From positions 62,001-126,000 of the forward strand of contig CAYSCX010000003.1 of NCBI GenBank assembly GCA_964429575.1: a DNA stretch of 64,000 nucleotides. Direction: 5' to 3'. The position numbers and the translations under genes are program-made. Shown one piece after another: positions 46,160-54,601 of the stretch (within the stretch, counting starts at the first letter, position 1; the number at the start of each line of letters is the position of its first letter). Origin of the DNA: CAYSCX01 sp964429575. GTDB lineage: Bacteria; Desulfobacterota; Binatia; Binatales; Binataceae. The notes below the pieces were generated by a model. It worked only from the letters and a program-made list of their open reading frames with translations, made no database searches and was not told the origin of the DNA.

Positions 46160-46621
46160 TCACGGCGCTGTCATGCCCGCGGGGCGGCGCGGCAGGAGTA
46201 CCTTTCGGCGCAGCACCATGATTTCCTCGCCGCGCTGGTTGAGCCCGCGCGTCTCCACGTAGATCACGCCGCGATCGGCTCGCGATCTCGACGGCGTCGT
46301 TTCGAGCACGCGCGTCTCGGCATAGACAGTGTCTCCCGCAAAGGTTGGACCGGTGTGGCGCACTGATTCGTACTCGAGATTCGCGATCGCGCTTTCGCTG
46401 ATGTCTTTGACGCTCATGCCCACCACGGTCGCCAGCACCAGCAGTCCGTTCACGAGCCGCTGACCGTGCTGTGTGGTCGCGGCATACGCGGCATCGAAGT
46501 GCAGCGGGTTCGTGTTCATGGTCATCAGCGTGAACCACGTGTTGTCGAACTCTGTGATGGTGCGTCCCGGCCAGTGCTTGAAGTGCTGGCCGGGCGTGAA
46601 GTCTTCGAAGTAGGTGGCCAT
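46160..46621 (-). CDS. MaoC-like hot-dog dehydratase
   Basis: 153 residues from the ATG at 46621. A longer in-frame reading to 46825 overlaps the divergent carboxylase and lacks family sequence. It has a MaoC hot-dog fold: the EDFTPGQHFKHWPGRTITEF opening, MNTNPLHFDAAYA with the catalytic NPLH-type His, and VGMSVKDISESAIAN. Such proteins hydrate or dehydrate CoA or ACP thioesters, e.g. mesaconyl-CoA hydratase relatives. The usual Asp before NPLH is replaced by Met-Asn, so activity needs checking. It is divergent from the acyl-CoA carboxylase. Confidence 0.9.
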   Translation of the reverse strand: MATYFEDFTPGQHFKHWPGRTITEFDNTWFTLMTMNTNPLHFDAAYAATTQHGQRLVNGLLVLATVVGMSVKDISESAIANLEYESVRHTGPTFAGDTVYAETRVLETTPSRSRADRGVIYVETRGLNQRGEEIMVLRRKVLLPRRPAGMTAP

Positions 46622-46733
46622 TGGCGATTCCGATCTGCGCGCCGCTCGGACGCGCTCAACTCTAGCGCGCGCGGCTTTCACCGCGCGAGCGAGCGATTGT
46701 CGGCTACCGGCGGTGTGGTAGGCTCGAAACGCG

Positions 46734-48239
46734 GTGAAGAAAAGGTCGCTGAAGCGCCTGCTCGTGGCAAATCGCGGCGAGATCGCGCTTCGAATCATTC
46801 GAAGCGCGCGGCTGCTCGGTATCAAGACGGTCGCGGTGTTTTCCGAGGCAGACGCCGAATCGCCGCACGTCGCGATGGCCGACGACGCGCGCCTGATCGG
46901 ACCGGCCGAGGCTGCAAAGAGCTACCTCAACATCGAGTCGATCATCGCGGCGGCGAAGGCATCGCATGCCGATGCGATCCATCCCGGCTACGGGTTCCTC
47001 TCCGAGCGTCCCGAGTTCGCGCGCGCAGTCGTCGAGGCGGGCATCACGTTTGTCGGTCCGCGCGCCGAAGTGATGGCGAAGCTGGGCGACAAGGTGGCCG
47101 CGCGCAGAATCGCTGCGGACGCGGGTGTGCCGGTCGTGCCGGGAGTGGAGACCGGCGAGAACGCCAGCGCGCGCGCATTCGCCGAGGGTACCGGGGTTCC
47201 GGTGGTCGTGAAGGCTGCGGCGGGAGGCGGCGGCCGCGGGATGCGCGTAGTCACGAAACTTGCGCAACTCGATGGCGCTCTGGAAGCAGCCAAGCGCGAG
47301 GCCACCGCCGCGTTCGGCGACGGCCGCGTATTCATCGAGAAGTACCTGGCGCGTCCCCGCCATATCGAAGTTCAGATCATCGGCGACGAGCACGGCGCCA
47401 TCGTCGCGCTCGGCGAGCGCGACTGTTCTATTCAACGGCGCCACCAGAAGATCATCGAGGAGTCGCCCGCGCCCGGAATTTCAGACGCGCTGAGGAATCG
47501 CATCATCGAGGCGGCGCTCAAAGTGGCGCGCGCCGCAGGGTACACCAATGCCGGCACGGTGGAATTCCTGGTCGATGGCGGCGACTTTTACTTTCTCGAA
47601 GTGAACGCGCGCCTTCAGGTCGAGCATCCGGTTACCGAGATGCGCTACGATTGCGATCTTGTTGCGGAGCAGTTGCGCGTGGCCGCCGGCGAAAAAGTCT
47701 CGCCGGTGACTACGCCGCATGGCCATGCAATCGAGGCGCGCATCTATGCCGAGGATGCCGCGCGTGGTTTTCGTCCCGCGGCGGGCGAAGTGATCCATCT
47801 CAGCATTCCGGCAGGACTTGGCATTCGGTTCGACTCGCATCTCGTGCAGGGTCTCGAGGTCGGCAGCTACTATGACGGCCTGCTCGGCAAACTCGTGGGG
47901 TGGGCGCCGGCTCGCGAGGAAGCGCGCTGGCGGATGCTCAACGCGCTCGACGAGTTCTCACTGCTCGGCGTCCGCCACACCGCGGAATTCCTTCGCGACG
48001 TAATCGCGAGCAGCGCGTTCGAGCGCGCGAACCTTTCCACCGGATTCATCGACGAGTTCTTCGGCGGTTGGCGTCCGAATGATGAGCGCTGCGAGCACGC
48101 GCTTGTCGCGGCGGCGCTCGCGGCGTCAGGCGCGCTCGGGTCCGATGGCGCTCAGCGCGGCGGCTACCACGACGCTCGACCGGCGGGCCGCTCTCCGTGG
48201 GCGGACCTGGCGAACTTCGAGCTTTGGAAACGGCAATGA
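46734..48239 (+). CDS. Acyl-CoA carboxylase alpha: biotin carboxylase part
   Basis: 501 residues, GTG start. It is an ATP-grasp biotin carboxylase: RLLVANRGEIALRIIRSAR, DAIHPGYGFLSERPEF, the glycine-rich AAGGGGRGMRVV and YFLEVNARLQVEHPVTEMRY. Beyond residue ~445 it continues into the start of the linker (BT) domain found in propionyl/methylcrotonyl-CoA carboxylase alpha chains (FIDEFFGGW, SPWADLANFELWKR). Its stop overlaps the start of a biotinyl-domain gene (ATGA). Together they equal a normal single alpha subunit. No beta (carboxyltransferase) gene is in the window. Confidence 0.93.
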   Translation: MKKRSLKRLLVANRGEIALRIIRSARLLGIKTVAVFSEADAESPHVAMADDARLIGPAEAAKSYLNIESIIAAAKASHADAIHPGYGFLSERPEFARAVVEAGITFVGPRAEVMAKLGDKVAARRIAADAGVPVVPGVETGENASARAFAEGTGVPVVVKAAAGGGGRGMRVVTKLAQLDGALEAAKREATAAFGDGRVFIEKYLARPRHIEVQIIGDEHGAIVALGERDCSIQRRHQKIIEESPAPGISDALRNRIIEAALKVARAAGYTNAGTVEFLVDGGDFYFLEVNARLQVEHPVTEMRYDCDLVAEQLRVAAGEKVSPVTTPHGHAIEARIYAEDAARGFRPAAGEVIHLSIPAGLGIRFDSHLVQGLEVGSYYDGLLGKLVGWAPAREEARWRMLNALDEFSLLGVRHTAEFLRDVIASSAFERANLSTGFIDEFFGGWRPNDERCEHALVAAALAASGALGSDGAQRGGYHDARPAGRSPWADLANFELWKRQ

Positions 48240-48757
48240 GACTCAGAGCCGGCGATGGACGCGAGCACGATGTCGAGGTGCTGGCGCGCGACGGCTCGCG
48301 CGTGCGACTGCGAATCGATGGCCGCGACCTCGACGCCGAAACGATCGGCCTGCCCGACGGCGGAGCGGTGATCAATATCGATGGTCGTCGCCACCGTGCG
48401 TATGCAGCTCGCCGCAAGGGAGCGACGCTGGTTGCAGTCGGCAACGCGAGTTACGAATTTGTCGAGGCAGACGACAACGCGGCGCGCCGGAGCCAGGGTC
48501 TCGCGACGCCCGAGGTGACTGCGCCGATGCCCGGCAAGGTGCTCAAGATTCTCGTGCGCGAAGGCGAGGTTGTGAACGCCGGCGACGGGCTGATCGTTCT
48601 TGAGGCGATGAAGATGGAGACCACGCTTGCGGCGGAAAGCACGGCGGTGGTGAAGCGGGTGCTGGTGAAAGAGGGCGAGATGGTCGATCACGGAGCGCTG
48701 CTGCTCGAACTCAGTCCCGCTCCATCTGTGCACGAATCTGGGACGCCAAACCCATAA
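48236..48757 (+). CDS. Acyl-CoA carboxylase alpha: linker plus biotinyl domain
   Basis: 173 residues; the ATG overlaps the preceding stop by 4 bp (ATGA), so translation is coupled. The N-terminal ~90 residues (RLRAGDGREHDVEVLARDGS) look like the second half of the BT linker domain. The C-terminal ~75 residues are a biotinyl domain with biotinylation motif LEAMKMET (Lys near 130) flanked by TAPMPGKV and VKEGEMVDHG. It would carry the carboxyl group from the upstream carboxylase to a beta subunit located elsewhere. Confidence 0.92.
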   Translation: MRLRAGDGREHDVEVLARDGSRVRLRIDGRDLDAETIGLPDGGAVINIDGRRHRAYAARRKGATLVAVGNASYEFVEADDNAARRSQGLATPEVTAPMPGKVLKILVREGEVVNAGDGLIVLEAMKMETTLAAESTAVVKRVLVKEGEMVDHGALLLELSPAPSVHESGTPNP

Positions 48758-48938
48758 TCCACTCCTCGAAGTCCGCGTCGCGGTCCACCACGATCTCCAG
48801 CTTGCCGCCCGCTATCACTGTGACACGGCCGGGATGCCCGGTGCGCAGCGGTATGACAACGGCCTCGCGCGAGATTCCCATCGGCTCGATCACGGCGAAG
48901 ATTCGTTCGATTTCCTTGAGCGTGACGGCCTTCAGCAT
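48711..48938 (-). CDS. Small conserved-looking hypothetical protein
   Basis: 75 residues from the ATG at 48938; a further in-frame start at 48989 is possible. It reads KAVTLKEIERIFAVIEPMGI, then VIPLRTGHPGRVTVIAGG and FEEWIMGLASQIRAQ. It has balanced composition and good codon use, so it is likely real. No family recognised. It overlaps the 3' end of the biotinyl-domain gene by 47 bp on the opposite strand. Confidence 0.65.
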   Translation of the reverse strand: MLKAVTLKEIERIFAVIEPMGISREAVVIPLRTGHPGRVTVIAGGKLEIVVDRDADFEEWIMGLASQIRAQMERD

Positions 48939-49035
48939 GGTTCCAACGCGCGCGAGAGATGCGCGCCGCTCTTTACATATGGGCGTCAAGCGGTACGCTC
49001 AATAGCGGTCATCCTGTCGAGAGCGGGAGGGTTCG

Positions 49036-49239
49036 ATGTTCGGGACGATCAAGAAGGTGTTCAAGGACAAGGGCTTCGGTTTCATCATTCCTGATGACGG
49101 CGGCGACGAGGTCTTTTTTCATCGCTCGCGGCTCGCTCCCAAGGTCTATTTCGAGGACCTTCGCGAGGGCAACGAAGTCCAGTTCGAAGTGCGCCCCGGC
49201 GAGAAGGGCCCACAGGCGTTCAACCTGAGACTTCGTTAG
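49036..49239 (+). CDS. Cold-shock-domain protein
   Basis: 67 residues, the standard single CSD size. RNP1 is KGFGFIIPDDGG and RNP2 is DEVFFHRSRL; the protein ends in a basic tail. CspA-type proteins bind single-stranded RNA and DNA and melt mRNA structure. A GGGAGG site precedes the ATG. The first residues MFGTIKKVFKDKGFGF show a Phe in place of the common Trp (xGTVKWF). Confidence 0.96.
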   Translation: MFGTIKKVFKDKGFGFIIPDDGGDEVFFHRSRLAPKVYFEDLREGNEVQFEVRPGEKGPQAFNLRLR

Positions 49240-49291
49240 CGCCGAGTGATCTCAGCGCCGCTCGCGGAGTTTCTTGTTCACAGGATCCCGC

Positions 49292-49918
49292 ATGGCACGG
49301 CAGAGCACGCTGATCATTCTTAACGGCGGATCGAGCGCCGGCAAGACTAGTCTCGGACGTGCGCTCCAGGAGGTTATGCCGGAGACTTACCTGCTGCTCG
49401 GCATCGACGCGTTTTGGTTTTCGCTTCCACCAAGACAGCTGGACCTCAACCGCGTCGAGCCACAGTTCTATTCGTGGGACACCACAACCGAAGACGGGCT
49501 CGAATATTTCAGGATTGCGCCCGGGCCGATTCTCGACAAGACAATGCTCGGTCGCTACTTAGCAATCGAGCAGTTTCTAAAGCTCGGCTTCAACGTGGTT
49601 GCCGACGACGTCATCTGGAAGCGCGATTGGCTGTTGGATGCGCTGCGCATCTTCGCACCGTACCGGGTGTATATGGTCGGGGTGTTCGTATCCGACGAGG
49701 AGGGCGCGCGGCGGGAGATTCAGCGAGGCGACCGGCACGCCGGTTGGGACCGCGGCTCAGCGCGCTACGCCCATCACGACGCGATCTACGATCTCAAGAT
49801 TGACACCACCTTCGAGTCGCCCCAGCGGGCGGCGTGCGAAATCAAGGCGGCGCTCGATGCGGGCCTCAAGCCGGGCGCGTTCGTCGAGATGCGCCGCAAA
49901 TTTCTTGGCGCTGCCTGA
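49292..49918 (+). CDS. Chloramphenicol-phosphotransferase-like kinase
   Basis: 208 residues from the ATG at 49292 with AGGA seven bases upstream. The P-loop ILNGGSSAGKTSLGRALQEV is at residues ~8-27, and an LLGIDAFWFSLPPR segment follows with an Asp typical of the CPT family. The C-terminal lid has RREIQRGDRHAGWDRGSARYA. Family members phosphorylate small molecules and some give chloramphenicol resistance; for this environmental protein the substrate is unknown. The gene is convergent with the FAD oxidoreductase. Confidence 0.9.
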   Translation: MARQSTLIILNGGSSAGKTSLGRALQEVMPETYLLLGIDAFWFSLPPRQLDLNRVEPQFYSWDTTTEDGLEYFRIAPGPILDKTMLGRYLAIEQFLKLGFNVVADDVIWKRDWLLDALRIFAPYRVYMVGVFVSDEEGARREIQRGDRHAGWDRGSARYAHHDAIYDLKIDTTFESPQRAACEIKAALDAGLKPGAFVEMRRKFLGAA

Positions 49919-49927
49919 CGCGCGTTG

Positions 49928-51451
49928 CTAGCGCGTCCAACGCAGCCAGGTTTCGAAGATCCGTTTGACCGTCGGCGTGAGACGCGTGCGGTTGTACGCA
50001 TCGCCAACTTTCTTTATCGCTTCAGCCTGCGTCGGATAGGGATGAATGATTCCGGCGATCTTGCCTAGACCGATTCCTCCGACCATCGCGGTCGTAAGCT
50101 CGGAGAGCATTTCGCCCGCGTGAGCAGCCACCACCGTAGCGCCGACGATCGTGTCGGTGCCCTCCCTGACGTGCACCTTGACGAAGCCGTCGGTCTCGCC
50201 GTCAAGAACCGCGCGGTCAACCGCGCTGAGTTCCTGCGTGAAGGTCCTGACCTTGATGCCGCGCGCGCGCGCATCGGACTCGTAGAGTCCGACGTGACCG
50301 ATCTCAGGATCGGTGTAGGTGCACCATGGGACGGTCAACGCACTCATTTTCGCGCGTCCGAAGAAGAGCGCGTTTCGAATCACGATGCGCGCAGTCGCAT
50401 CGGACATGTGCGTGAACTTGTATTTCGATGCGACGTCGCCGCACGCGAAAATGCGCGGATTGGTGGACTGCAAGTAGTCGTTGACCTTGATGCCGGCCGT
50501 TTCATCGTACACCACGCCGGCCGCCTCGAGTCCGAGTCCCTGTACGGCGGGAACTCGTCCGACGCCTATTAGAATCTCGTCGCACCTAATTTCGGCGGAC
50601 TCGCCATTGACCTTTGTTACGATCACTTTCTCAGCGCCGCGGCGCTCGACGCGCTCGATCTTGCAATTGGCTACAAGGTTGACTCCGTCGCGGACCATCG
50701 CACGTTCGACACGTTCGGCTGCGTCGCGGTCCTCGCGGATCAGAATCTGCGGCGCCGCCTCCAGCAGATGTACCTCGCTGCCAAACCGCGCGAACGCTTG
50801 AGACATCTCGCATCCGATCGGTCCCGCGCCAATCACGGCAAGGCGTCGCGGCAGCTCGGTGAGCGAAAAGATGGTTTCGTTGGTCAGGTAGCCGGCATCT
50901 TCGAGCCCCGGAATTGGAAGCCGCGCGGCACGCGCGCCGGTCGCGACCACCGCCTTGCGGAAGCGGAGGGTCTTGCCGTCCACCTCGACGGTGTCGGGCC
51001 CGGCGAAGCGCGCGCTGCCGAGGAACACATCGACGCCGAGCGTCGTGTATCGGCTCGCTGAATCGATGGCACTGAGCTCCGCGCGCAGCCGTCGCATCCG
51101 CTCCATCACCTTGCCGAAATTGACGCACGCGCCCGCGGGCACGGCGACGCCGAAGTCGGCAGCATCACGCACAGACGCCGCGACGCGCGCGGCGCGAATA
51201 AGCGCCTTCGAGGGTACGCAACCAAAGTTGAGGCAATCGCCGCCCATGAGATCGCGTTCGACCAGCGCGACCTTTGCGCCAAGGCCCGCGGCGCCGGCCG
51301 CGGTGATCAGTCCCGCAGTGCCCGCCCCGATCACGACCAGGTTGTAGCGCGGCGCCGGTGCTGGGTTGACCCAATCTGCCGGATGGACGTTGCGAGTGAG
51401 TTGTTGGTTGAAAATGTCGTGCGGAGTGTGAACGAGCGGCCGGGCAGCCAT
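49928..51451 (-). CDS. Pyridine nucleotide-disulfide oxidoreductase, mercuric-reductase-like
   Basis: 507 residues. It has the FAD motif VVIGAGTAGLITAAGAAGLG, active-site disulfide DCLNFGCVPSKAL, NAD(P) motif VIGAGPIGCEMSQAF, a second FAD motif NPRIFACGDVASKYKF and the C-terminal interface HPYPTQAEAIKKVGD. There is no N-terminal HMA domain and no C-terminal vicinal Cys pair, so mercuric reductase activity is unlikely. GAGGAA precedes the ATG. It lies 12 bp after a TVP38 membrane protein on the same strand, a pairing seen in many genomes. Confidence 0.93.
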   Translation of the reverse strand: MAARPLVHTPHDIFNQQLTRNVHPADWVNPAPAPRYNLVVIGAGTAGLITAAGAAGLGAKVALVERDLMGGDCLNFGCVPSKALIRAARVAASVRDAADFGVAVPAGACVNFGKVMERMRRLRAELSAIDSASRYTTLGVDVFLGSARFAGPDTVEVDGKTLRFRKAVVATGARAARLPIPGLEDAGYLTNETIFSLTELPRRLAVIGAGPIGCEMSQAFARFGSEVHLLEAAPQILIREDRDAAERVERAMVRDGVNLVANCKIERVERRGAEKVIVTKVNGESAEIRCDEILIGVGRVPAVQGLGLEAAGVVYDETAGIKVNDYLQSTNPRIFACGDVASKYKFTHMSDATARIVIRNALFFGRAKMSALTVPWCTYTDPEIGHVGLYESDARARGIKVRTFTQELSAVDRAVLDGETDGFVKVHVREGTDTIVGATVVAAHAGEMLSELTTAMVGGIGLGKIAGIIHPYPTQAEAIKKVGDAYNRTRLTPTVKRIFETWLRWTR

Positions 51452-51463
51452 CGATTTCCTCGC

Positions 51464-52183
51464 TCAGGTCTTCTCGCGCAGCGCTCGCGATCCGATGCGC
51501 GTCGCATAGATGGCGATCAGCACCGTCGCGGCGAAGCCGATGATGTTGATGATCCACCTGGTGGTCGAGGGCGCCGAGATCTCGCCGCCGCTTGCGGCAG
51601 TGCTTGCCAAGTCGCGTCCCAGCGATCCGATGTAAACGTAAAGCACCGTGCCCGGCATCATGCCGATCCACGATGCGAAAAAGTAATCGCGCAGGCGCAC
51701 CCTGGTGAGGCCGTACGCATAGTTGAGAAGATTGAACGGGAATACCGGCGAGAGACGCGTGAGCCCGACAATTCTCCAGCCCTCGCGCCCTACCGCTTCG
51801 TCGATGGCCATGAACTTCACATTGCGCTCGATCTTTCCCGCCACCCAGTCGCGTGCGAGGTAGCGTCCGACGAGGAACGCGGCGGTTGCGCCCAACGTCG
51901 CGGCGACCGAGGAGTAGATCGAGCCCCACACGACTCCGAATACCGCCCCCGCGCCAATTGTGAGAATTGAACCGGGCACCAGCAGCACACACGCGATCAC
52001 GTAGATGATGATAAACGCAACCGGCGCGAGAGGGCCCAGCCCGGCGATCCATTCGAGCGCCCGCGTGAGGAGCGTGCTGGCGCCGAAGCTGCGCAGGACG
52101 ACGACCAGGACGAGTAACGCGGCTGCGCCGAGGACGAGCTTTGGATTGAGGAGTGTGCCGCGGCGGCGCTTTGCGCTGCTCAT
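51464..52183 (-). CDS. TVP38/TMEM64 (VTT/DedA-like) membrane protein
   Basis: 239 residues from ATG 52183; an upstream in-frame ATG at 52228 is less likely. About five to six helices. The VTT core is visible in GSILTIGAGAVFGVVWGSIY, the GATAAFLVGRYLARDWV loop and RLSPVFPFNLLNYAYGLTRV, where Arg and Pro residues are conserved in the family. Function is probably lipid scrambling or transport, as shown for VMP1/TMEM41B relatives. Forms an operon with the downstream flavoprotein. Confidence 0.93.
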   Translation of the reverse strand: MSSAKRRRGTLLNPKLVLGAAALLVLVVVLRSFGASTLLTRALEWIAGLGPLAPVAFIIIYVIACVLLVPGSILTIGAGAVFGVVWGSIYSSVAATLGATAAFLVGRYLARDWVAGKIERNVKFMAIDEAVGREGWRIVGLTRLSPVFPFNLLNYAYGLTRVRLRDYFFASWIGMMPGTVLYVYIGSLGRDLASTAASGGEISAPSTTRWIINIIGFAATVLIAIYATRIGSRALREKT

Positions 52184-52239
52184 TGGCGTTGCCTGTAGGT
52201 GAGCTTCGTGGCGCAATCTGTCGCGCAAGCCGCGCTTAC

Positions 52240-52770
52240 ATGGGCTCGGCCGCTGTTGTAACTTCTTGTTTCGTGTCGGTTCGCGAGCATCGCAAGCACT
52301 CCCGGGCGAATCTCAAGGTTGGCGTCATCACCGCCAGCGACACGCGCACGCCCGAAACCGACGAAAGCGGAAAGCTCATCCGCGAGCTTTTCGATGCCGC
52401 CGGACACAACGTGGTGTCGTACCAGATTGTTCCGGACAGCCCCGAGCGCATCAAGCAAGCAATTCACCGCTGCATTCCCGCAGTTGATGCTATCGTGATC
52501 AGCGGCGGCACCGGTATCGCGCGACGCGATTCGACCGTCGAAGTCGTTCGCCCGATGCTCGACAAGGAGATCGAGGGCTTCGGAGAATTATTCCGTATGC
52601 TCTCGTTTCAGGAGATTGGCGCAGCGGCGATGATGAGCCGTGCGGTTGCCGGAATCAGCCGCGGCAAGATTCTGGTCGCGCTGCCGGGTTCGACCGCCGC
52701 GTGCAAGCTCGCGATCGAAAAGTTGCTGCTTCCCGAAATCGGGCACATGGCGCATTTGCTATCGCAATGA
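52240..52770 (+). CDS. moaB: Molybdenum cofactor biosynthesis protein MoaB
   Basis: 176 residues from ATG 52240; a GTG at 52273 would give 165, and neither has a clear ribosome site. MogA/MoaB fold signatures are LKVGVITASDTRTPETDESG, VDAIVISGGTGIARRDSTVE and GSTAACKLAIEKLLLPEIGH. It adenylylates molybdopterin before metal insertion. Its TGA overlaps the ATG of a MoaD-MoaE fusion gene (ATGA), giving a coupled cofactor operon. A divergent TVP38 gene begins 56 bp upstream. Confidence 0.93.
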   Translation: MGSAAVVTSCFVSVREHRKHSRANLKVGVITASDTRTPETDESGKLIRELFDAAGHNVVSYQIVPDSPERIKQAIHRCIPAVDAIVISGGTGIARRDSTVEVVRPMLDKEIEGFGELFRMLSFQEIGAAAMMSRAVAGISRGKILVALPGSTAACKLAIEKLLLPEIGHMAHLLSQ

Positions 52771-53462
52771 ACCGGCTAAGGCTGAAACTCTTCGCGACGT
52801 TGCGTGAACGTGCGCGCGCATCGGAGCTCGAGCGCGAGTTCCCCGACGGAACCACGGTCGGCGAAATTTGGCGGCGGCTCCAGGATGAAATTCCCGCGCT
52901 GCGCGGCCATCAGGATTCGGTGCGTTTCGCGGTGAACCAGGAGTACGTCGAAGACGACTTCACGCCGCGCGCGCACGATGAGGTCGCATTCTTCCCGCCC
53001 GTCAGCGGTGGTGCGGAGCCGCGATGGGTTGGGCCGATTACGATAACGCGCGATCGAATTGACGTTGCGGAACTCGAGCGTGAGGTTGCCGACTCTTCGG
53101 CCGGTGCGACCGTCACGTTCACCGGTACGACGCGACGCGAGAACGCGGGCCGCAACGTCATCTGGCTCGAGTACGAAGCCTACGAGCCGATGGCGCTCCG
53201 CGAAATCCGCAAGCTTGCGCGCGAAGCGGGCGAGCGCTGGAACATCGTGCGCATCGCCATCCGCCACCGCGTCGGCCGCGTCGATATCGGCGAGACGTCA
53301 GTGGCGATCGCGGTCTCGGCGGCGCATCGCGCCGAGGCGTTCGAGTCATGCCGTTTTGCGATCGACCGTCTCAAAGAAATCGTTCCGATCTGGAAGAAGG
53401 AATACTTTGAAGGCGGTGAAGTGTGGGTCGGTTGCCAAACTTCGCATCCGCCGCATCCATAA
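52767..53462 (+). CDS. MoaD-MoaE fusion (molybdopterin synthase)
   Basis: 231 residues. Residues ~1-85 are a MoaD ubiquitin-like sulfur carrier (KLFATLRERARASELEREFP, HDEVAFFPPVSGG with the Gly-Gly near residue 84). Residues ~90-231 are MoaE (ATVTFTGTTRRENAGRNVIW, LEYEAYEPMALREI, VRIAIRHRVGRVDIGETSVA, catalytic IVPIWKKEYFEGGEVW). The pair makes molybdopterin from cPMP. As MoaD must present a free C-terminal Gly for thiocarboxylation, cleavage after GG or an altered mechanism is implied. Coupled to moaB by ATGA overlap. Confidence 0.95.
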   Translation: MNRLRLKLFATLRERARASELEREFPDGTTVGEIWRRLQDEIPALRGHQDSVRFAVNQEYVEDDFTPRAHDEVAFFPPVSGGAEPRWVGPITITRDRIDVAELEREVADSSAGATVTFTGTTRRENAGRNVIWLEYEAYEPMALREIRKLAREAGERWNIVRIAIRHRVGRVDIGETSVAIAVSAAHRAEAFESCRFAIDRLKEIVPIWKKEYFEGGEVWVGCQTSHPPHP

Positions 53463-53522
53463 ATTTCTGCTTTTGAGCAGCCCTGATTGACCGGTCGGTC
53501 CGTATTGGATATCTCCCACACG

Positions 53523-54464
53523 ATGGCGCTCGGCGAAACCACCGTTGAGAAGATCATTCTGGCAGAGCCGCGCGGCTTCTGCGCCGGGGTCGATCGCGCG
53601 GTCGAGGCGGTGCGCGGCGCGCTGCACACCTACGGGCGCCCGCTCTACGTGCGCCATCAGATCGTTCATAACCGATTCGTGCTGGAGGCGCTCGAAAAAG
53701 AGGGCGCCATTTTTGTCGAGGATCTGAACGAGGTCCCGTCAGGCAACCGCGTCATCTTCAGCGCGCACGGTGTTGCGCCGAGCGAATGGGATCGCGCCAA
53801 GGGCCGCGAACTGCGGGTGATCGATGCGACCTGCCCGCTCGTTACCAAGGTACATCTTGAAGTCGAACGCTTCGCGAGCGAGGGCCGCACAGTGATTCTC
53901 GTCGGCCACACGGGCCACGAGGAAGTGAAGGGCACCCTGGGCGTGTCGCCCGGCCGCGTGATCCTGGTTCAAAACGTCGAGGAAGCCGCCAAGGCGCAAG
54001 TACCTGACCCGATGCGCGTGGCCGCCGTCACTCAGACCACGCTCAGCGTCGATGACACCCGCGAAATCATGGAGACGCTCAAGCGGCGGTTTCCGGCAAT
54101 CATTACGCCGCACGCCGACGACATCTGTTATGCGACGCAGAACCGCCAGAACGCCGTGAAGGAGCTGGTCAAGGTGACGGACGCGGTGCTGGTGGTCGGC
54201 TCCAAGCAGAGTTCCAACGCGAACCGGTTGGTCGAAGTCGCGCGCACACGCGGCGGCCGCGCCTATCTCGTCGATTCGATCGCAGACGTCGAGCCCCAGA
54301 TGCTCGCGGGCGTGCGCTCGCTGGGACTGACCGCAAGCGCGTCGTCTCCCGAGTGGCTGGTCGAGGAGATCATCGGCGTGTTCGCTGGAAAGGGCGCCGA
54401 AGTCGAGCTGCTGAGCATCGCGACCGAGGACATCCGCTTCAAACTTCCGATGCAGGCCGAGTAA
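53523..54464 (+). CDS. ispH: 4-hydroxy-3-methylbut-2-enyl diphosphate reductase
   Basis: 313 residues from ATG 53523 (a TTG 12 codons earlier is possible). The three [4Fe-4S] Cys are in PRGFCAGVDRAV, IDATCPLVTKVH and DDICYATQNRQNAV. Substrate contacts lie in VGHTGHEEVKGT, VTQTTLS and KQSSNANRL. It performs the last step of the MEP isoprenoid pathway, giving IPP and DMAPP. Length is normal. Monocistronic between the moa genes and a TPR lipoprotein. Confidence 0.97.
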   Translation: MALGETTVEKIILAEPRGFCAGVDRAVEAVRGALHTYGRPLYVRHQIVHNRFVLEALEKEGAIFVEDLNEVPSGNRVIFSAHGVAPSEWDRAKGRELRVIDATCPLVTKVHLEVERFASEGRTVILVGHTGHEEVKGTLGVSPGRVILVQNVEEAAKAQVPDPMRVAAVTQTTLSVDDTREIMETLKRRFPAIITPHADDICYATQNRQNAVKELVKVTDAVLVVGSKQSSNANRLVEVARTRGGRAYLVDSIADVEPQMLAGVRSLGLTASASSPEWLVEEIIGVFAGKGAEVELLSIATEDIRFKLPMQAE

Positions 54465-54601
54465 GGCGCGCAGGTTTCGCGCGCGTGCCTTTGCGGGCCC
54501 CGCTGCGCGAGCTTCACTGCCTTGACAATTCTGGCGGGTTGCCTAAAGGTTCAGGCGAAATCGCCTGCTTCGCCGTCTTTCGGCGCAATCCAGAGGAAAT
54601 G

